A stretch of DNA of 64,000 bases from Paralcaligenes sp. KSB-10 (GCF_021266465.1 NZ_CP089848.1:2356001-2420000); one strand, 5' to 3'. Counted from the stretch's first letter, positions 49,739-59,211 are shown. Program-made: numbers and translations. Notes: generated by a model from the sequence alone, not told the origin.

Positions 49739-49877
49739 TCAGATTTGTGCCAGGCCGCCATCGACGGCGACCTCGCTGGCGGTCATGAAGCTGCTGTCCT
49801 GCGACGCGAGAAAGGCAGCGGCCGATGCCGGTAGCGCCACCGGTGATCACAGCGGTCTTTCCATTCAGCCTGGTCAT
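49739..49877 (-). pseudogene. SDR gene with a large internal deletion
   Basis: From ATG 49877 the minus strand reads MTRLNGKTAVITGGATGIG, the start of a short-chain dehydrogenase. After a frame change the next part reads AAFLASQDSSFMTASEVAVD then GGLAQI and a stop, which is the C-terminal end of such a protein. About 200 middle codons are missing. The scar lies between the reductase gene and the divergent LysR gene at 50006. Confidence 0.65.
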
Positions 49878-50005
49878 GTCGTGCATCCTTGGAGTTGTAC
49901 GGAAGCAGGGAACTGCTTACTCAGTGTCAAAGCGAGTATGGGCCTATTGACACATCAATACAATTGACGAAAAATCGCTTAATTCAATCTACTTTTTAGA
50001 TATAT

Positions 50006-50953
50006 ATGCTCGACAATGTCACCATCAACCAACTGCGCGCGTTCGTTGCGGTATGCGATCAGGGAAGCTTTTCGGGTGCGGCGCGGAAGCTCAGACGCGC
50101 ACAGTCAGCCATCAGCCACGCGATCAAGGCGCTGGAAAGCGCGTTTGATGTCGAGTTGTTCGAGCGAAATACACGAAAGGCGCAGCTCACCGCGGCGGGG
50201 CGCAGCCTCTTGCCGGACGCGCGGGCGGTAATCTCACGCACGGAAGAAATGAAGAACCGCGCCGGCTCGATCGCCAGAACCGGGGCGCCACAGGTTTCGA
50301 TTGCGATCGATACCTACTTCCCGCGCGCCCACCTGATCGACTGTTTGCGGACGCTGCAAGAAGAGTTCCACACTGCAGCGATCGACCTGCGAATCACGAG
50401 CATGCAGGGCGGCGAGAACCTGGTGCTCCAAAAGATGTGTGCCCTTGCCGTCACGATCGAGAACGTGACGGAGGTGAACCCGGATGCCATGGAACGCCGT
50501 TGGCTGTGTGAGGCGAAGATGGTGACGGTATGTGCGCCATCCCATCCACTCGCTTCGACACCGAAACCCATCCCGATGGACGAGTTTGGTGGACATATTC
50601 AGATCGTAGTGACGGACAACCAGCCGGGAGCGGAAAAGACCCAACAGGGAGTCGCCGGCAAGCGCCAGTGGCTGGTCAATGATCTCGGTGCCAAGCGTGA
50701 TCTTCTCAAGGCCGGTCTCGGCTGGGGACACTTGCCGCGGCACCTCGTTGGCGAGGATCTGGCGAGCGGACAGCTCGTGGAACTTGAACGCCGCGCCTGG
50801 CACATCGGTTCGCTCACGTTCATGATCTCGCAACGACGGGGGTATGACCTCTCCCCATGCGAGTCGCGGCTGGTCGAGCTCCTTGGCGAACCTCAGTGCA
50901 TCCCAAAGAAAACCAGGCGGCGCTCCGTCTCAGGCAAAGGCGCAAAAGCCTGA
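50006..50953 (+). CDS. LysR-family transcriptional regulator
   Basis: A 315-residue regulator. The HTH is near 18-40 (GSFSGAARKLRRAQSAISHA) followed by the linker ALESAFDVELFERNTRKAQL and an effector domain (VSIAIDTYFPRAHLIDCLRT). It is divergent from the SDR scar and the reductase gene, whose lost or remaining functions it may have controlled. Its 3' end abuts the dispersed repeat at 50955. Confidence 0.88.
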   Translation: MLDNVTINQLRAFVAVCDQGSFSGAARKLRRAQSAISHAIKALESAFDVELFERNTRKAQLTAAGRSLLPDARAVISRTEEMKNRAGSIARTGAPQVSIAIDTYFPRAHLIDCLRTLQEEFHTAAIDLRITSMQGGENLVLQKMCALAVTIENVTEVNPDAMERRWLCEAKMVTVCAPSHPLASTPKPIPMDEFGGHIQIVVTDNQPGAEKTQQGVAGKRQWLVNDLGAKRDLLKAGLGWGHLPRHLVGEDLASGQLVELERRAWHIGSLTFMISQRRGYDLSPCESRLVELLGEPQCIPKKTRRRSVSGKGAKA

Positions 50954-50954
50954 A

Positions 50955-51068
50955 TAGATCCGGATGAAGCACGCCGTGCCGGCCCTGACCCAAGCCCCGA
51001 TAGACGATGTCTTTAAATACCAATACCAACCCATCGAATCCCGTAAACAACCCGAACCAAAAACGCAC
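50955..51068 (+). repeat. Dispersed repeat, copy B
   Basis: This stretch, TAGATCCGGATGAAGCACGC to CGAACCAAAAACGCAC, matches 33685-33819 with few substitutions and one deletion. It fills the gap between the convergent lysR (50006-50953) and purU genes. Only the right part of the element seen near 33.5 kb is present. Confidence 0.65.
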
Positions 51069-51102
51069 CAGACAATGGACCAGCCAGCCTGGAATTTCCA
51101 GG

Positions 51103-51957
51103 CTAGCGGAACACAACGGTCTTGCGGCCGTTCAGAATGATTCTATGCTCGGCATGCCACTTGACAGCATGCGCCAGGGCAATGCATTCGGCGTCCCGTC
51201 CGATGTTGGCGAGTGTTTCGGGGTCGAAGGCATGGTCGACGCGGATTACCTCCTGTCCGATTATCGGCCCTTCATCGAGTTCGGCCGTTACGTAGTGCGC
51301 GGTCGCGCCGATCACTTTTACCCCGCGCTCGTATGCCTGATGGTAGGGCCTGGCTCCCTTGAACCCAGGCAGGAACGAATGGTGAATGTTGATCGCACGC
51401 CCTACAAGCTTGCTGCAGAAATTGTCAGAGAGAATCTGCATATAGCGCGCAAGCACCACAAAGTCCGACTTCGTCGACTCGATGACATCGAGCACCCTAT
51501 CCTCTTGCTCGGCCTTCTTGCCCGGATCCAGAGGAAAACAATGGAAAGGTATGTTGTACGAGGTAGCGAGCGAATAAAAATCGGGATGGTTCGAGACAAT
51601 GGCGCGGATATCAACGTGCAGCAATCCGGAACCATGCCGAAACAATAAATCGTTCAGGCAATGTCCGAACTTCGACACCATGATCACAACACCCGGCCTG
51701 ATGGTCGTATCGTTCAGGCTCCACTGCATCGCAAAGGCATCCGCCAGTTCCGTGAACTCGCCGGCAAGTCGTTCACGGCTATGCGTACTGGAAAAACATA
51801 CCCGAATGAAAAACCGGTTGTTGCTTACATCGCCGAACTGGGCACTGTCGAGAATATTGCAACCACGATCAGCCAGGAATCCAGCGACAGCATGAACGAT
51901 GCCGGGGCGATCCAGGCACGATAAGAGCAAAACAAATTTTTTACACACGACTTCCAT
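51103..51957 (-). CDS. purU: Formyltetrahydrofolate deformylase PurU
   Basis: Hydrolyses 10-formyl-THF to formate and THF. From ATG 51957 (AGGAG upstream) it has 284 residues. The N-terminal ACT domain starts VLLLSCLDRPGIVHAVAGFL; the hydrolase domain has the conserved Asn in AIVSNH near 121, HHSFLPGFKGA near 209-219 and the catalytic Asp in ELDEGPIIGQ near 238-247. Last gene of the soxB-soxD-soxA-soxG-purU operon, where it recycles folate carrying the one-carbon unit from N-methyl oxidation. Confidence 0.94.
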   Translation of the reverse strand: MEVVCKKFVLLLSCLDRPGIVHAVAGFLADRGCNILDSAQFGDVSNNRFFIRVCFSSTHSRERLAGEFTELADAFAMQWSLNDTTIRPGVVIMVSKFGHCLNDLLFRHGSGLLHVDIRAIVSNHPDFYSLATSYNIPFHCFPLDPGKKAEQEDRVLDVIESTKSDFVVLARYMQILSDNFCSKLVGRAINIHHSFLPGFKGARPYHQAYERGVKVIGATAHYVTAELDEGPIIGQEVIRVDHAFDPETLANIGRDAECIALAHAVKWHAEHRIILNGRKTVVFR

Positions 51958-51973
51958 AAACTCCTGCCAAAAA

Positions 51974-52561
51974 TCAGACCTTGAATTCTTCGATGGCATC
52001 GACAAGCCATTCCAGGATGCTGAGCGCAAAGCTGCGCGGCACCAATATGTGGAAGCTGCCCGGCGTGGTTTTGACGATCAGCACGTGCACCGCATGCAGC
52101 CCTGTCGCAACGACACGTCCTGCCGCAAAAGCCGCGTCAGAGAAGTCGATGCCTATCCCTTTCTCGAGCACAAGATGGGAATCGTCGCCGCGAAGCGCGA
52201 TCGCAACGATTCGGCCAAAGGAAAGATCAGTTACCGCAGCCAGGCTGCCCAGTTCGCTTTTCAGTGCAAGAGCAATCGCGGTGCCGGTATTGGGCGTTGT
52301 CGCGATTTGCCAGGTATTGGGCGCAATCGGCAGCATTGAAACAGGCCCGGCTATTGAAGCCAGTCCGGGCGCGCCAGGCGCCGCGACGCCGGCAATGCGC
52401 GCGATGCTCGGCGCGATGTCGGGCGACCCGGCATAGGCGGCAACCAGCACGCAATCGACCGGGAGCTCTGACAGCCCCATGCGATGCTTACGCACGGGAA
52501 GCTCTCCGACGACTGGCGAATCCGCCAGCGCGCTTTGGTATTGAAGAGGATGATCAACCAT
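51974..52561 (-). CDS. soxG: Sarcosine oxidase gamma subunit
   Basis: The gamma subunit of heterotetrameric sarcosine oxidase, 195 residues from ATG 52561. It has a GcvT-like fold fragment with LPIAPNTWQIATTP and SDAAFAAGRVVATGLHAVHV. The start lies 8 bases inside the end of soxA, so translation is coupled. The open frame upstream to 52615 overlaps soxA and is not needed. purU follows after 16 bases. Confidence 0.88.
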   Translation of the reverse strand: MVDHPLQYQSALADSPVVGELPVRKHRMGLSELPVDCVLVAAYAGSPDIAPSIARIAGVAAPGAPGLASIAGPVSMLPIAPNTWQIATTPNTGTAIALALKSELGSLAAVTDLSFGRIVAIALRGDDSHLVLEKGIGIDFSDAAFAAGRVVATGLHAVHVLIVKTTPGSFHILVPRSFALSILEWLVDAIEEFKV

Positions 52562-55529
52562 GAAGTTTTTCCCCGGAAGGATCGTAGAACACCGGCTCAC
52601 CCACCACCACTTCACATGAGTAGTTGTGCAGGGGCGACCATGCGGTCAACTTCTGGCCTATAAGCGCGCGGCCATTCTTGATGAACGCAATCCCGATATG
52701 CGTATCCAGCGTTGGGCTATACGTAGACGACGAGACCCAGCCTAGCGACACCGATGCGGCCACAGGCTCCTGGACGATAGCCGATCCGGCAACGATTTTT
52801 GCGCCTGGCGACGTTGACATTACACCAACCAGCTTCGGCCGTTCCGGCGATATCAGGCCTTCGCGATGCATCAGCGGCTTACCGATAAAGGGCTCGGCCT
52901 TGCTTGCCAATTTACCCAGACCCAGGTCGTCGGCCGTCGTTCTTCCATCGATCTCCGGCCCCGCCACGTGGCCTTTCTCGATCCGCATGACCCCCATCGC
53001 TTCCGTGCCGTAGGGCGTAATTCCAAACGGCTTTCCCGCTTCGCACAGCCGCATCCAAAGCGCCATTCCATATCCCGCCGGAATGTTCAGTTCATATGCC
53101 ATTTCGCCCGAGTAGCTCAGACGAAATACATTCAGTGGTATATGGGCCAGGCTCGTTTCCAGCACGCCCATGTGCGGCAACACCGCATCCGACACATCGA
53201 CACCGGGAAGCAATGCCTCCAGGACAGCTCGACTCTTGGGGCCGGCCAGTGCGATTTGTGCATACTGATCCGTGAGCGACGTCACTCGCACGCGTAATTT
53301 TTGATAAGCCGTGGCAAGCAGGAACTCCAGGCCAGCCAATACTTTGCCCGCATGGGCCGTGGTGGTGGTCATGAAAAACCGGTCTTCCGCGAACCGCGAT
53401 GTGGTGCCATCATCCAGTACGATGCCATCGTCGCGCAGCATCAATCCATAACGCGCGCGGCCAGGCTTCAGGGTAGAAAACCGGTTGCTGTACACCAGGT
53501 CAAGGAATATTGCCGCATCCGGCCCCTGGACGTCGATTTTCCCCAGTGTGGAAACATCGGCGATTCCCACTCCGCGGCGTACGGCAAGCGTTTCACGCCG
53601 CCATGCTTGCGCATAGGTTTCACCCGGGCCGACATAGGTCTTGGGCCTCAGCCATTGTCCCGCCGATGCCATGACTGCGCCGTTGTCCAGGTGCCACTGG
53701 TGCATGGGAGAGATCCGTGTGGCGGAAAAACCTTTACCTATCTGGCGGCCCACAAACGCACCGAGCGTCACCGGCGTGTAGGGAGGCCGGAAAGTGGTGG
53801 TCCCAACGACCGGAATCGGCTCTTGCCGTGCAAGCGCCATCAGAGCAAGCCCATTGATGTTGCTGGTCTTCCCCTGATCGGTACCCATGCCCAGCGTCGT
53901 GTAACGTTTCAGATGCTCCACCGAGCGGAAATTTTCACGAGCGGCCAGCGCAACGTCGTTCACGGTTACGTCGTCCTGGAGATCGACGAATTGCTTCGCC
54001 TTGACTCCCATGGGTTGCGGCGCAAGCCAAAAAGCCTCGATATCCAGGTCAGGCTCGTCACCCCCCACGATCATGTCTGGCGCTTGCTGTTTCAGTCCCA
54101 GATCCGCGCACGCCGACGTCGCCGCCGCGGCACCGTCCCTCAACACTTCGCGCAATTGAAATACGCCGCGTGCGGCGCCAGCGGAAATGGCCGCCTGCTT
54201 GCACGGTCCGGGAATGAAGGTGGCAATGCGCTCATCGTAGACGGCCTTGCCGCCCGATTGCGAGTGCAGGTGCAAGGAAGGAGCCCAACCGCCGGCCGTG
54301 CCGATGACATCGCATGCGATGCGTGTTCTGCGGCTGCCGTCCCGCAAAGCGATTTCGGCGCCTTTGACGCAGCCGCGGCCCAGAGCCCGCAACACGATGG
54401 ATTCCTGGTGCAAGGCGATGCCCAAGGATCGGACTTGTTCCGCAATCGCCGCCGGGATCGTGCGCCGCACATCGACAATGGCTACAACGTCGATGCCGAG
54501 CCTGGCAAGGTCGAATGCGGCCGGATAGGCACTGTTATTGTTAACGAACAGCACAATGCGCCGGCCTGCCGCCACGCCATAATGGTTGGCATAGGTGCGA
54601 ATGGCGGATGCCAGCATTACGCCCGGCAAATCGTTGTTTCCAAAAACCAGCGGGCGTTCAATCGCGCCGGTGGCAAGCACGACGCGTTTGGCGCGGATCT
54701 GCCATAGCCGCTGGCGTGGCTGCTGCGGCTCGGGTACCGCAACATGATCGGCCACGCGCTCGATGAGCGACACCATATTGTGGTCGTAATACCCGAATGC
54801 CGTGGTGCGGGGCAAAACAGTGACACGGCTGCTGGCGGATAAGCTGGCAGCCGTGTCGCGCGCCCACTGCGGCGCAGGAATATTGTCGATATGCGTACCC
54901 TGGCTTAACAGCGAGCCGCCCAGGCTTGCATTTTCATCGACGAGAAAAACCTTCGCCCCCGCTCGCATCGCTACGCCAGCTGCCGCCAGGCCGGCTGCGC
55001 CGGCGCCCACGACAAGGACGTCGCAGCAGGCAAAGCGTTTCTCGTAATGGTCCGGATCGTCTTGCCTTGTCGCCACACCCATTCCCGCCGCATTGCGAAT
55101 CACGCGCTCATAGCTTGGCCATAGCCGTGCGGGCCACATAAATGTTTTGTAATAAAACCCGGCCGGAAACAAGGGCGACAGCAAGTTGTTGATGGCCATC
55201 AGGTCCAACTTCAAGGAAGGCCAACGATTTTGGCTTTCCGCCACGAGCCCTTCGTACAGTTCAATGGCCGTGGCGCGAGTATTGGGTTCGGCGCGCGCAC
55301 CGCTGCGCAAGCGCACCAGCGCATTGGGCTCTTCAACCCCGGCGGCGACAATACCGCGCGGACGATGATACTTGAAACTGCGGCCTACGAGTTTTACCCC
55401 ATTGGCCATTAATGCGGCTGCCAGCGTATCTCCCGGATGGCCTTCGTAGCGCACGCCATCGAACAAAAACGAAATGGTCTTCGAGCGATCGACCAGGCCG
55501 CCCTGCTTCAGGCGAAAGGCTTGTTTCAT
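52554..55529 (-). CDS. soxA: Sarcosine oxidase alpha subunit
   Basis: Large subunit (991 residues) of heterotetrameric sarcosine oxidase, which demethylates sarcosine to glycine, passing the methyl group to THF. Order of domains: an N-terminal ferredoxin-like 2Fe-2S-type segment (FLFDGVRYEGHPGDTLAAAL near 24-43), an NAD-binding pyridine-nucleotide oxidoreductase domain with VVGAGAAGLAAAG near 172-184, and from about 610 a GcvT-like folate domain (VGIADVSTLGKIDVQGPDA, YGTEAMGVMRIEKGH). The stop region overlaps soxG and the start overlaps soxD by four bases. Confidence 0.95.
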   Translation of the reverse strand: MKQAFRLKQGGLVDRSKTISFLFDGVRYEGHPGDTLAAALMANGVKLVGRSFKYHRPRGIVAAGVEEPNALVRLRSGARAEPNTRATAIELYEGLVAESQNRWPSLKLDLMAINNLLSPLFPAGFYYKTFMWPARLWPSYERVIRNAAGMGVATRQDDPDHYEKRFACCDVLVVGAGAAGLAAAGVAMRAGAKVFLVDENASLGGSLLSQGTHIDNIPAPQWARDTAASLSASSRVTVLPRTTAFGYYDHNMVSLIERVADHVAVPEPQQPRQRLWQIRAKRVVLATGAIERPLVFGNNDLPGVMLASAIRTYANHYGVAAGRRIVLFVNNNSAYPAAFDLARLGIDVVAIVDVRRTIPAAIAEQVRSLGIALHQESIVLRALGRGCVKGAEIALRDGSRRTRIACDVIGTAGGWAPSLHLHSQSGGKAVYDERIATFIPGPCKQAAISAGAARGVFQLREVLRDGAAAATSACADLGLKQQAPDMIVGGDEPDLDIEAFWLAPQPMGVKAKQFVDLQDDVTVNDVALAARENFRSVEHLKRYTTLGMGTDQGKTSNINGLALMALARQEPIPVVGTTTFRPPYTPVTLGAFVGRQIGKGFSATRISPMHQWHLDNGAVMASAGQWLRPKTYVGPGETYAQAWRRETLAVRRGVGIADVSTLGKIDVQGPDAAIFLDLVYSNRFSTLKPGRARYGLMLRDDGIVLDDGTTSRFAEDRFFMTTTTAHAGKVLAGLEFLLATAYQKLRVRVTSLTDQYAQIALAGPKSRAVLEALLPGVDVSDAVLPHMGVLETSLAHIPLNVFRLSYSGEMAYELNIPAGYGMALWMRLCEAGKPFGITPYGTEAMGVMRIEKGHVAGPEIDGRTTADDLGLGKLASKAEPFIGKPLMHREGLISPERPKLVGVMSTSPGAKIVAGSAIVQEPVAASVSLGWVSSSTYSPTLDTHIGIAFIKNGRALIGQKLTAWSPLHNYSCEVVVGEPVFYDPSGEKLHG

Positions 55530-55801
55530 TGCTGCTCCCGTTGAGCAAGAGCATTTGCCAGTGAGACGCCGGCAATATCATGGGTAAGCGTATCGCGCTT
55601 GACCTTTATCCAACTGCGGCAGCCCAAGGCATGTTGCCAATATTCCGTATGCGCGCCCTTGGGATTGCTGCGCAGATAAACATAGGCAAACCACTCGGAC
55701 TCGGGCGCGTCGTCGGCCGGGCGCAATACGGAAGCATCCGAGCCATAGTCGAATTCGGTGTGGTTACGCGGCCCGCAAAATGGGCAGTTGATGAGAAGCA
55801 T
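55526..55801 (-). CDS. soxD: Sarcosine oxidase delta subunit
   Basis: Small zinc-binding subunit of 91 residues from ATG 55801. The N-terminal MLLINCPFCGPRNHTEFDYG carries C-x2-C, with His in the WQHALGC segment providing further ligands as in known delta subunits. It overlaps soxA by four bases and follows soxB by 10 bases. Confidence 0.93.
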   Translation of the reverse strand: MLLINCPFCGPRNHTEFDYGSDASVLRPADDAPESEWFAYVYLRSNPKGAHTEYWQHALGCRSWIKVKRDTLTHDIAGVSLANALAQREQQ

Positions 55802-55811
55802 TGCAAAGGCC

Positions 55812-57065
55812 TTACTGTGCGTTGGGGATTGGGCCGCTGCCCTTTTCGTCGATAGTGCGGCCGTGCTCGAATCGGTCCATGTTGAAGCCTCGATTGAGTT
55901 CGTGCGGCTCGTCGTGAGCAATCGTGTGGGCGAACACCCATCCGGAAGCCGGGGTTGCCTTGAAGCCGCCGTAACACCAGCCGCCATCGATGTAAAAATT
56001 CTGCAATGGTGTTTTGCTGATGATTGGACTGCCGTCCATCGTCATATCCATGATGCCCCCCCAATGCCGCATCATTCGTAGACGACTGATGAATGGAAAC
56101 ATTTGCATTGCGCAAGCTGTCGCATGCTCGAGAACCGGCATGTTCCCCCTTTGGGCATAACTGTTATAAAAATCCAGATCGCCGCCCATGACCAACTCGC
56201 CTTTGTCGGATTGGCTCATGTAGAAATGACCCGCACCGTAGGTCACGACCGTATTGATGATCGGTTTGACCGGCTCGCTTACGAACGCTTGCAGCAAATG
56301 GCTTTCAATCGGCAGGGTGAAGCCGGCCATCCTGGCCAACTGACTGGTATGACCGGCTACGGCGATACCTACTTGGCCGGCTCCGATGAAACCTTGATTC
56401 GTCTCTATTCCCCTGACCTTGCCGCTTTCCTGCTTGATCGCAATACATTCACAGTTTTGCAGGATATCGACACCGAGCGCATTGGCCGCACGCGCGTAAC
56501 CCCACGCTACCGCATCATGACGAGCAACGCCGCCGCGTTTTTGCAATAGGCCGCCGATAACGGGGTAACGAGGCCGCTCGCTACTGTCGAGCAGCGGGAC
56601 CATTTCTTCGACTTGCTTGTGATCGAGCCATTCCGCATCGATTCCGTTAATGCGCATTGCGTTGCCGCGGCGAATATAAGCGTCTTGCTGCGCATCGGTA
56701 TGCGCGAGATTGAGAACGCCGCGCTGGCTGAACATCACGTTGTAATTGAGCTCCTGGCTCATCGTCTCCCACAGCTTGAGCGACCAGTCATAGAATCGCG
56801 CGTTGGTATCGAGCAGGTAGTTGGAACGAATCAGTGTCGTGTTGCGGCCCGTATTGCCACCCCCGATCCAGCCTTTTTCCACTACCGCGATATTTTTCAC
56901 GCCATGAAGCTTGGCAAGATAATAGGCTGTCGCAAGGCCATGCCCTCCTCCCCCAACGATGATGACATCGTAGTGCCTCTTCGGTACGGGTGAATCCCAC
57001 GCAGGCATCCAGCCCCGATGGTGGCTGAAAGCATTACGTGCGAGAGAGAGAAATGAATACTTCAT
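55812..57065 (-). CDS. soxB: Sarcosine oxidase beta subunit
   Basis: Flavoprotein subunit of 417 residues carrying the sarcosine-oxidising FAD and covalent FMN. The FAD motif is VIIVGGGGHGLATAYYLAK near 34-52, with GGGNTGRNTTLIRSNY near 70-85 and GGWCYGGFKATPASGWVFAH near the C-terminus. It is the first gene of the sox operon. About 390 bases upstream separate it from the divergent deacetylase gene; that gap holds an M19 dipeptidase relic and the promoters. Confidence 0.95.
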   Translation of the reverse strand: MKYSFLSLARNAFSHHRGWMPAWDSPVPKRHYDVIIVGGGGHGLATAYYLAKLHGVKNIAVVEKGWIGGGNTGRNTTLIRSNYLLDTNARFYDWSLKLWETMSQELNYNVMFSQRGVLNLAHTDAQQDAYIRRGNAMRINGIDAEWLDHKQVEEMVPLLDSSERPRYPVIGGLLQKRGGVARHDAVAWGYARAANALGVDILQNCECIAIKQESGKVRGIETNQGFIGAGQVGIAVAGHTSQLARMAGFTLPIESHLLQAFVSEPVKPIINTVVTYGAGHFYMSQSDKGELVMGGDLDFYNSYAQRGNMPVLEHATACAMQMFPFISRLRMMRHWGGIMDMTMDGSPIISKTPLQNFYIDGGWCYGGFKATPASGWVFAHTIAHDEPHELNRGFNMDRFEHGRTIDEKGSGPIPNAQ

Positions 57066-57315
57066 GAGTATTGGCAGGAAGGAAAAGGTTTATTGCTAAA
57101 ACAGATGTCAGTAAGCCTGATAGCCAGGGGCTTGGGCAAGCACCATCAAAGAAAGGCGAGGGGCGAATAAGATTTATTAATACCCGGGTAGAGGCGTAGC
57201 GCTTAATAAGAATTGCTAATACTTATAGGCAATCTTCCGTAATAAGGCGGCAAGAAATCATGAATTTCGACGAAACTGCGCCACAACACACAAAAATTCC
57301 ATTTTCAAATCAGCT

Positions 57316-57462
57316 GAATTGGCCAATCTGACCCAAGCCTTGTTGGGCCGCCGTCATACGCAAGAAGAAACCGCCACGATATTTGGCTGCAGCTGGCTAC
57401 GCCATTTAATGATGGTCAATCACCGACCCCACCAAGATTCGCAACGAGATAGACGCTCATGA
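57316..57462 (+). pseudogene. C-terminal relic of an M19 dipeptidase gene
   Basis: The frame from 57316 reads ELANLTQALLGRRHTQEETA then TIFGCSWLRH, which aligns with the C-terminal helix region of the two M19 genes further on (ELANFTQGMFDRGYTPEQTA, AVLGGNWLRH). Nothing upstream of 57310 looks like the rest of the enzyme. The frame ends at a TGA that overlaps the ATG of the deacetylase gene (ATGA), as if the lost gene had been coupled to it. Confidence 0.55.
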
Positions 57463-58244
57463 CAAATTTCCCGGTTGTATTTGGTATTGATCTGGACGCC
57501 GAGTCAAGCTGGCTTGGAAAGTCTCCCGAAAACGCCGGCAAACCGGTGCTTCTTTCGCATGGCACGTACGAAATCCGGGAAGGCCTGAAATTCCTCCTGG
57601 ATGTGCTCGACCGTCACAGCGTGCGGTCAACGTTCTTCATTCCCGGGCTGATCGCACACCGGCACCCCGAGGCCGTCACGGAAATTTTCCGGCGCGGCCA
57701 TGAGGTCGCGAGCCATGGCTACAACCATCTGTCGCCGCCGCTTCTCGATGCCAGCCAGGAAAGGAAAGAGCTGGCCTCCGGCATCGAGACCCTGGAGAAA
57801 ATAACCGGCCGCCGTCCTGTGACGTGGCAAGCCCCTTCGTGGGAAATCACCTCTCGCACCATCGATTATCTGATCGACGAGGGAGTTTCGGTTTCAAGCA
57901 ATTTTCACGACAGCACCAGGCCCTACCGCCATGTTCGCAATGGCGTACCGCTCCCCCTGGTTGAACTACCGGTCGAGTGGCACTTGGCCGACGCCCCTTT
58001 CTTCTTGTACGGCGCGATGCCAGGCCGGCAAATCTGGCCACCCCTGACTGTTGAGGAAATGTGGAAAGAAGATTTTCGCGGCCTCTACGAGAGGGAAGGA
58101 TCGTATTTTCGCTTGGCGCTGCATGTTCAGCTCATTGCTCACCCGGGCCGGCTTCGCATGCTTGAACGTTTCATCCAATTTATAAAGGAACATCCAAATG
58201 CGTACTTTACCCGTTGTGATGAGCTTGCTGCCACGATTGCCTAG
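57459..58244 (+). CDS. Polysaccharide deacetylase (NodB/PuuE-like) family hydrolase
   Basis: A 261-residue protein of the NodB-fold amidohydrolases. The metal/catalytic motif GIDLDAES near 9-16 and SHGYNH near 88-93 with TWQAPSWE near 125 are typical of the PuuE-like subgroup, in which some members open the allantoin ring. No signal peptide is present, so it acts in the cytoplasm, which argues against cell-wall polysaccharide as a substrate. A Bug gene begins inside its 3' end, so they form an operon. Confidence 0.82.
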   Translation: MTNFPVVFGIDLDAESSWLGKSPENAGKPVLLSHGTYEIREGLKFLLDVLDRHSVRSTFFIPGLIAHRHPEAVTEIFRRGHEVASHGYNHLSPPLLDASQERKELASGIETLEKITGRRPVTWQAPSWEITSRTIDYLIDEGVSVSSNFHDSTRPYRHVRNGVPLPLVELPVEWHLADAPFFLYGAMPGRQIWPPLTVEEMWKEDFRGLYEREGSYFRLALHVQLIAHPGRLRMLERFIQFIKEHPNAYFTRCDELAATIA

Positions 58245-59211
58245 CAATCGGGCGATATGGGCTTTCCTGTTTGCCTTATCCCTCTTCTCGGGGCCTGGAA
58301 CCGCCACCGCGGCGGCCTATCCCGAAAAACCGGTTTCCATCATCGTGCCATTCGCCGTGGGTACCGCGACCGATAGTATTGTCCGCCTGCTCGCCAAAGG
58401 TTTGCAGGCAAAATTCGGCGTCCCGTTCATCGTCGAGAATCGCCCTGGCGCGAGCGGCATTATCGGAACCGATCGCGGCGCAAGATCGAAGCCGGATGGC
58501 TATACGCTGCTGGCCGCCTCGGGCACGACGATGTCACAGAATCCCTGGTTCTTCAAAAAAATCCCCTATGACCCAACTACAGACTTCAAACCCATCGCAC
58601 GCATTGGCGGGTTTCCACTAGCCATCGTGGTACGCCAGGAAGCGCCATGGAAAACCATGGCCGAATTCCTGGATGCCGCGCGCACGGCCACGAAATCGTT
58701 CTCCTACGGAACAGCCTACGGTATGCAAACCGTGTGCGGAGAGCTTTTGAAAAAGAATGCCAGGCTCGACCTGATCTCAGTTCCCTACAAAGGCACTCCG
58801 CAGGCGATTACCGACCTCCTCGGCGGGCAAGTCAATTTCATGTGCGCCGAATTCGCGACCAGCCTGAATGCCATTAGGAACCATCAATTGCGCGCATTGG
58901 CCATCTTGACCGACAAACGATCGCACTACCTCCCCGATGTGCCCACCATGAAGGAATTGGGCTTGAATTTCCTCCCCGAAATGCATTCCTGGATTGGCTT
59001 GCTTGCCCCTAGCGGCACCTCCACGCAACACATCGAAACCGTCAGCCGGGCTGTCCTGGAAATTGCAGCGGCTCCCGAATTTTCCGCCGCGCTCGATTCG
59101 ATCGGATTTGAACTTTCCACACTCAATGCATCGGATTTCGGAAAATTCCTGAAAAAAGATCATGCCGTATGGGGTAAACAAATCAAACAAGCCGGCATCG
59201 CCCCCCAATAA
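58198..59211 (+). CDS. Bug-family tripartite tricarboxylate transporter-type periplasmic binding protein (1)
   Basis: A 337-residue secreted binding protein of the TctC/Bug family. The signal peptide covers about 1-38 and the mature part starts AYPEKPVSIIVPFAVG, with NRPGASGIIGTDRGARSKPD, the hallmark of the family, and DFKPIARIGGFPL. AAAGGA stands nine bases before the ATG at 58198, inside the deacetylase gene. No membrane subunits (TctA/TctB) are in view. The ligand is unknown. Confidence 0.9.
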   Translation: MRTLPVVMSLLPRLPSNRAIWAFLFALSLFSGPGTATAAAYPEKPVSIIVPFAVGTATDSIVRLLAKGLQAKFGVPFIVENRPGASGIIGTDRGARSKPDGYTLLAASGTTMSQNPWFFKKIPYDPTTDFKPIARIGGFPLAIVVRQEAPWKTMAEFLDAARTATKSFSYGTAYGMQTVCGELLKKNARLDLISVPYKGTPQAITDLLGGQVNFMCAEFATSLNAIRNHQLRALAILTDKRSHYLPDVPTMKELGLNFLPEMHSWIGLLAPSGTSTQHIETVSRAVLEIAAAPEFSAALDSIGFELSTLNASDFGKFLKKDHAVWGKQIKQAGIAPQ

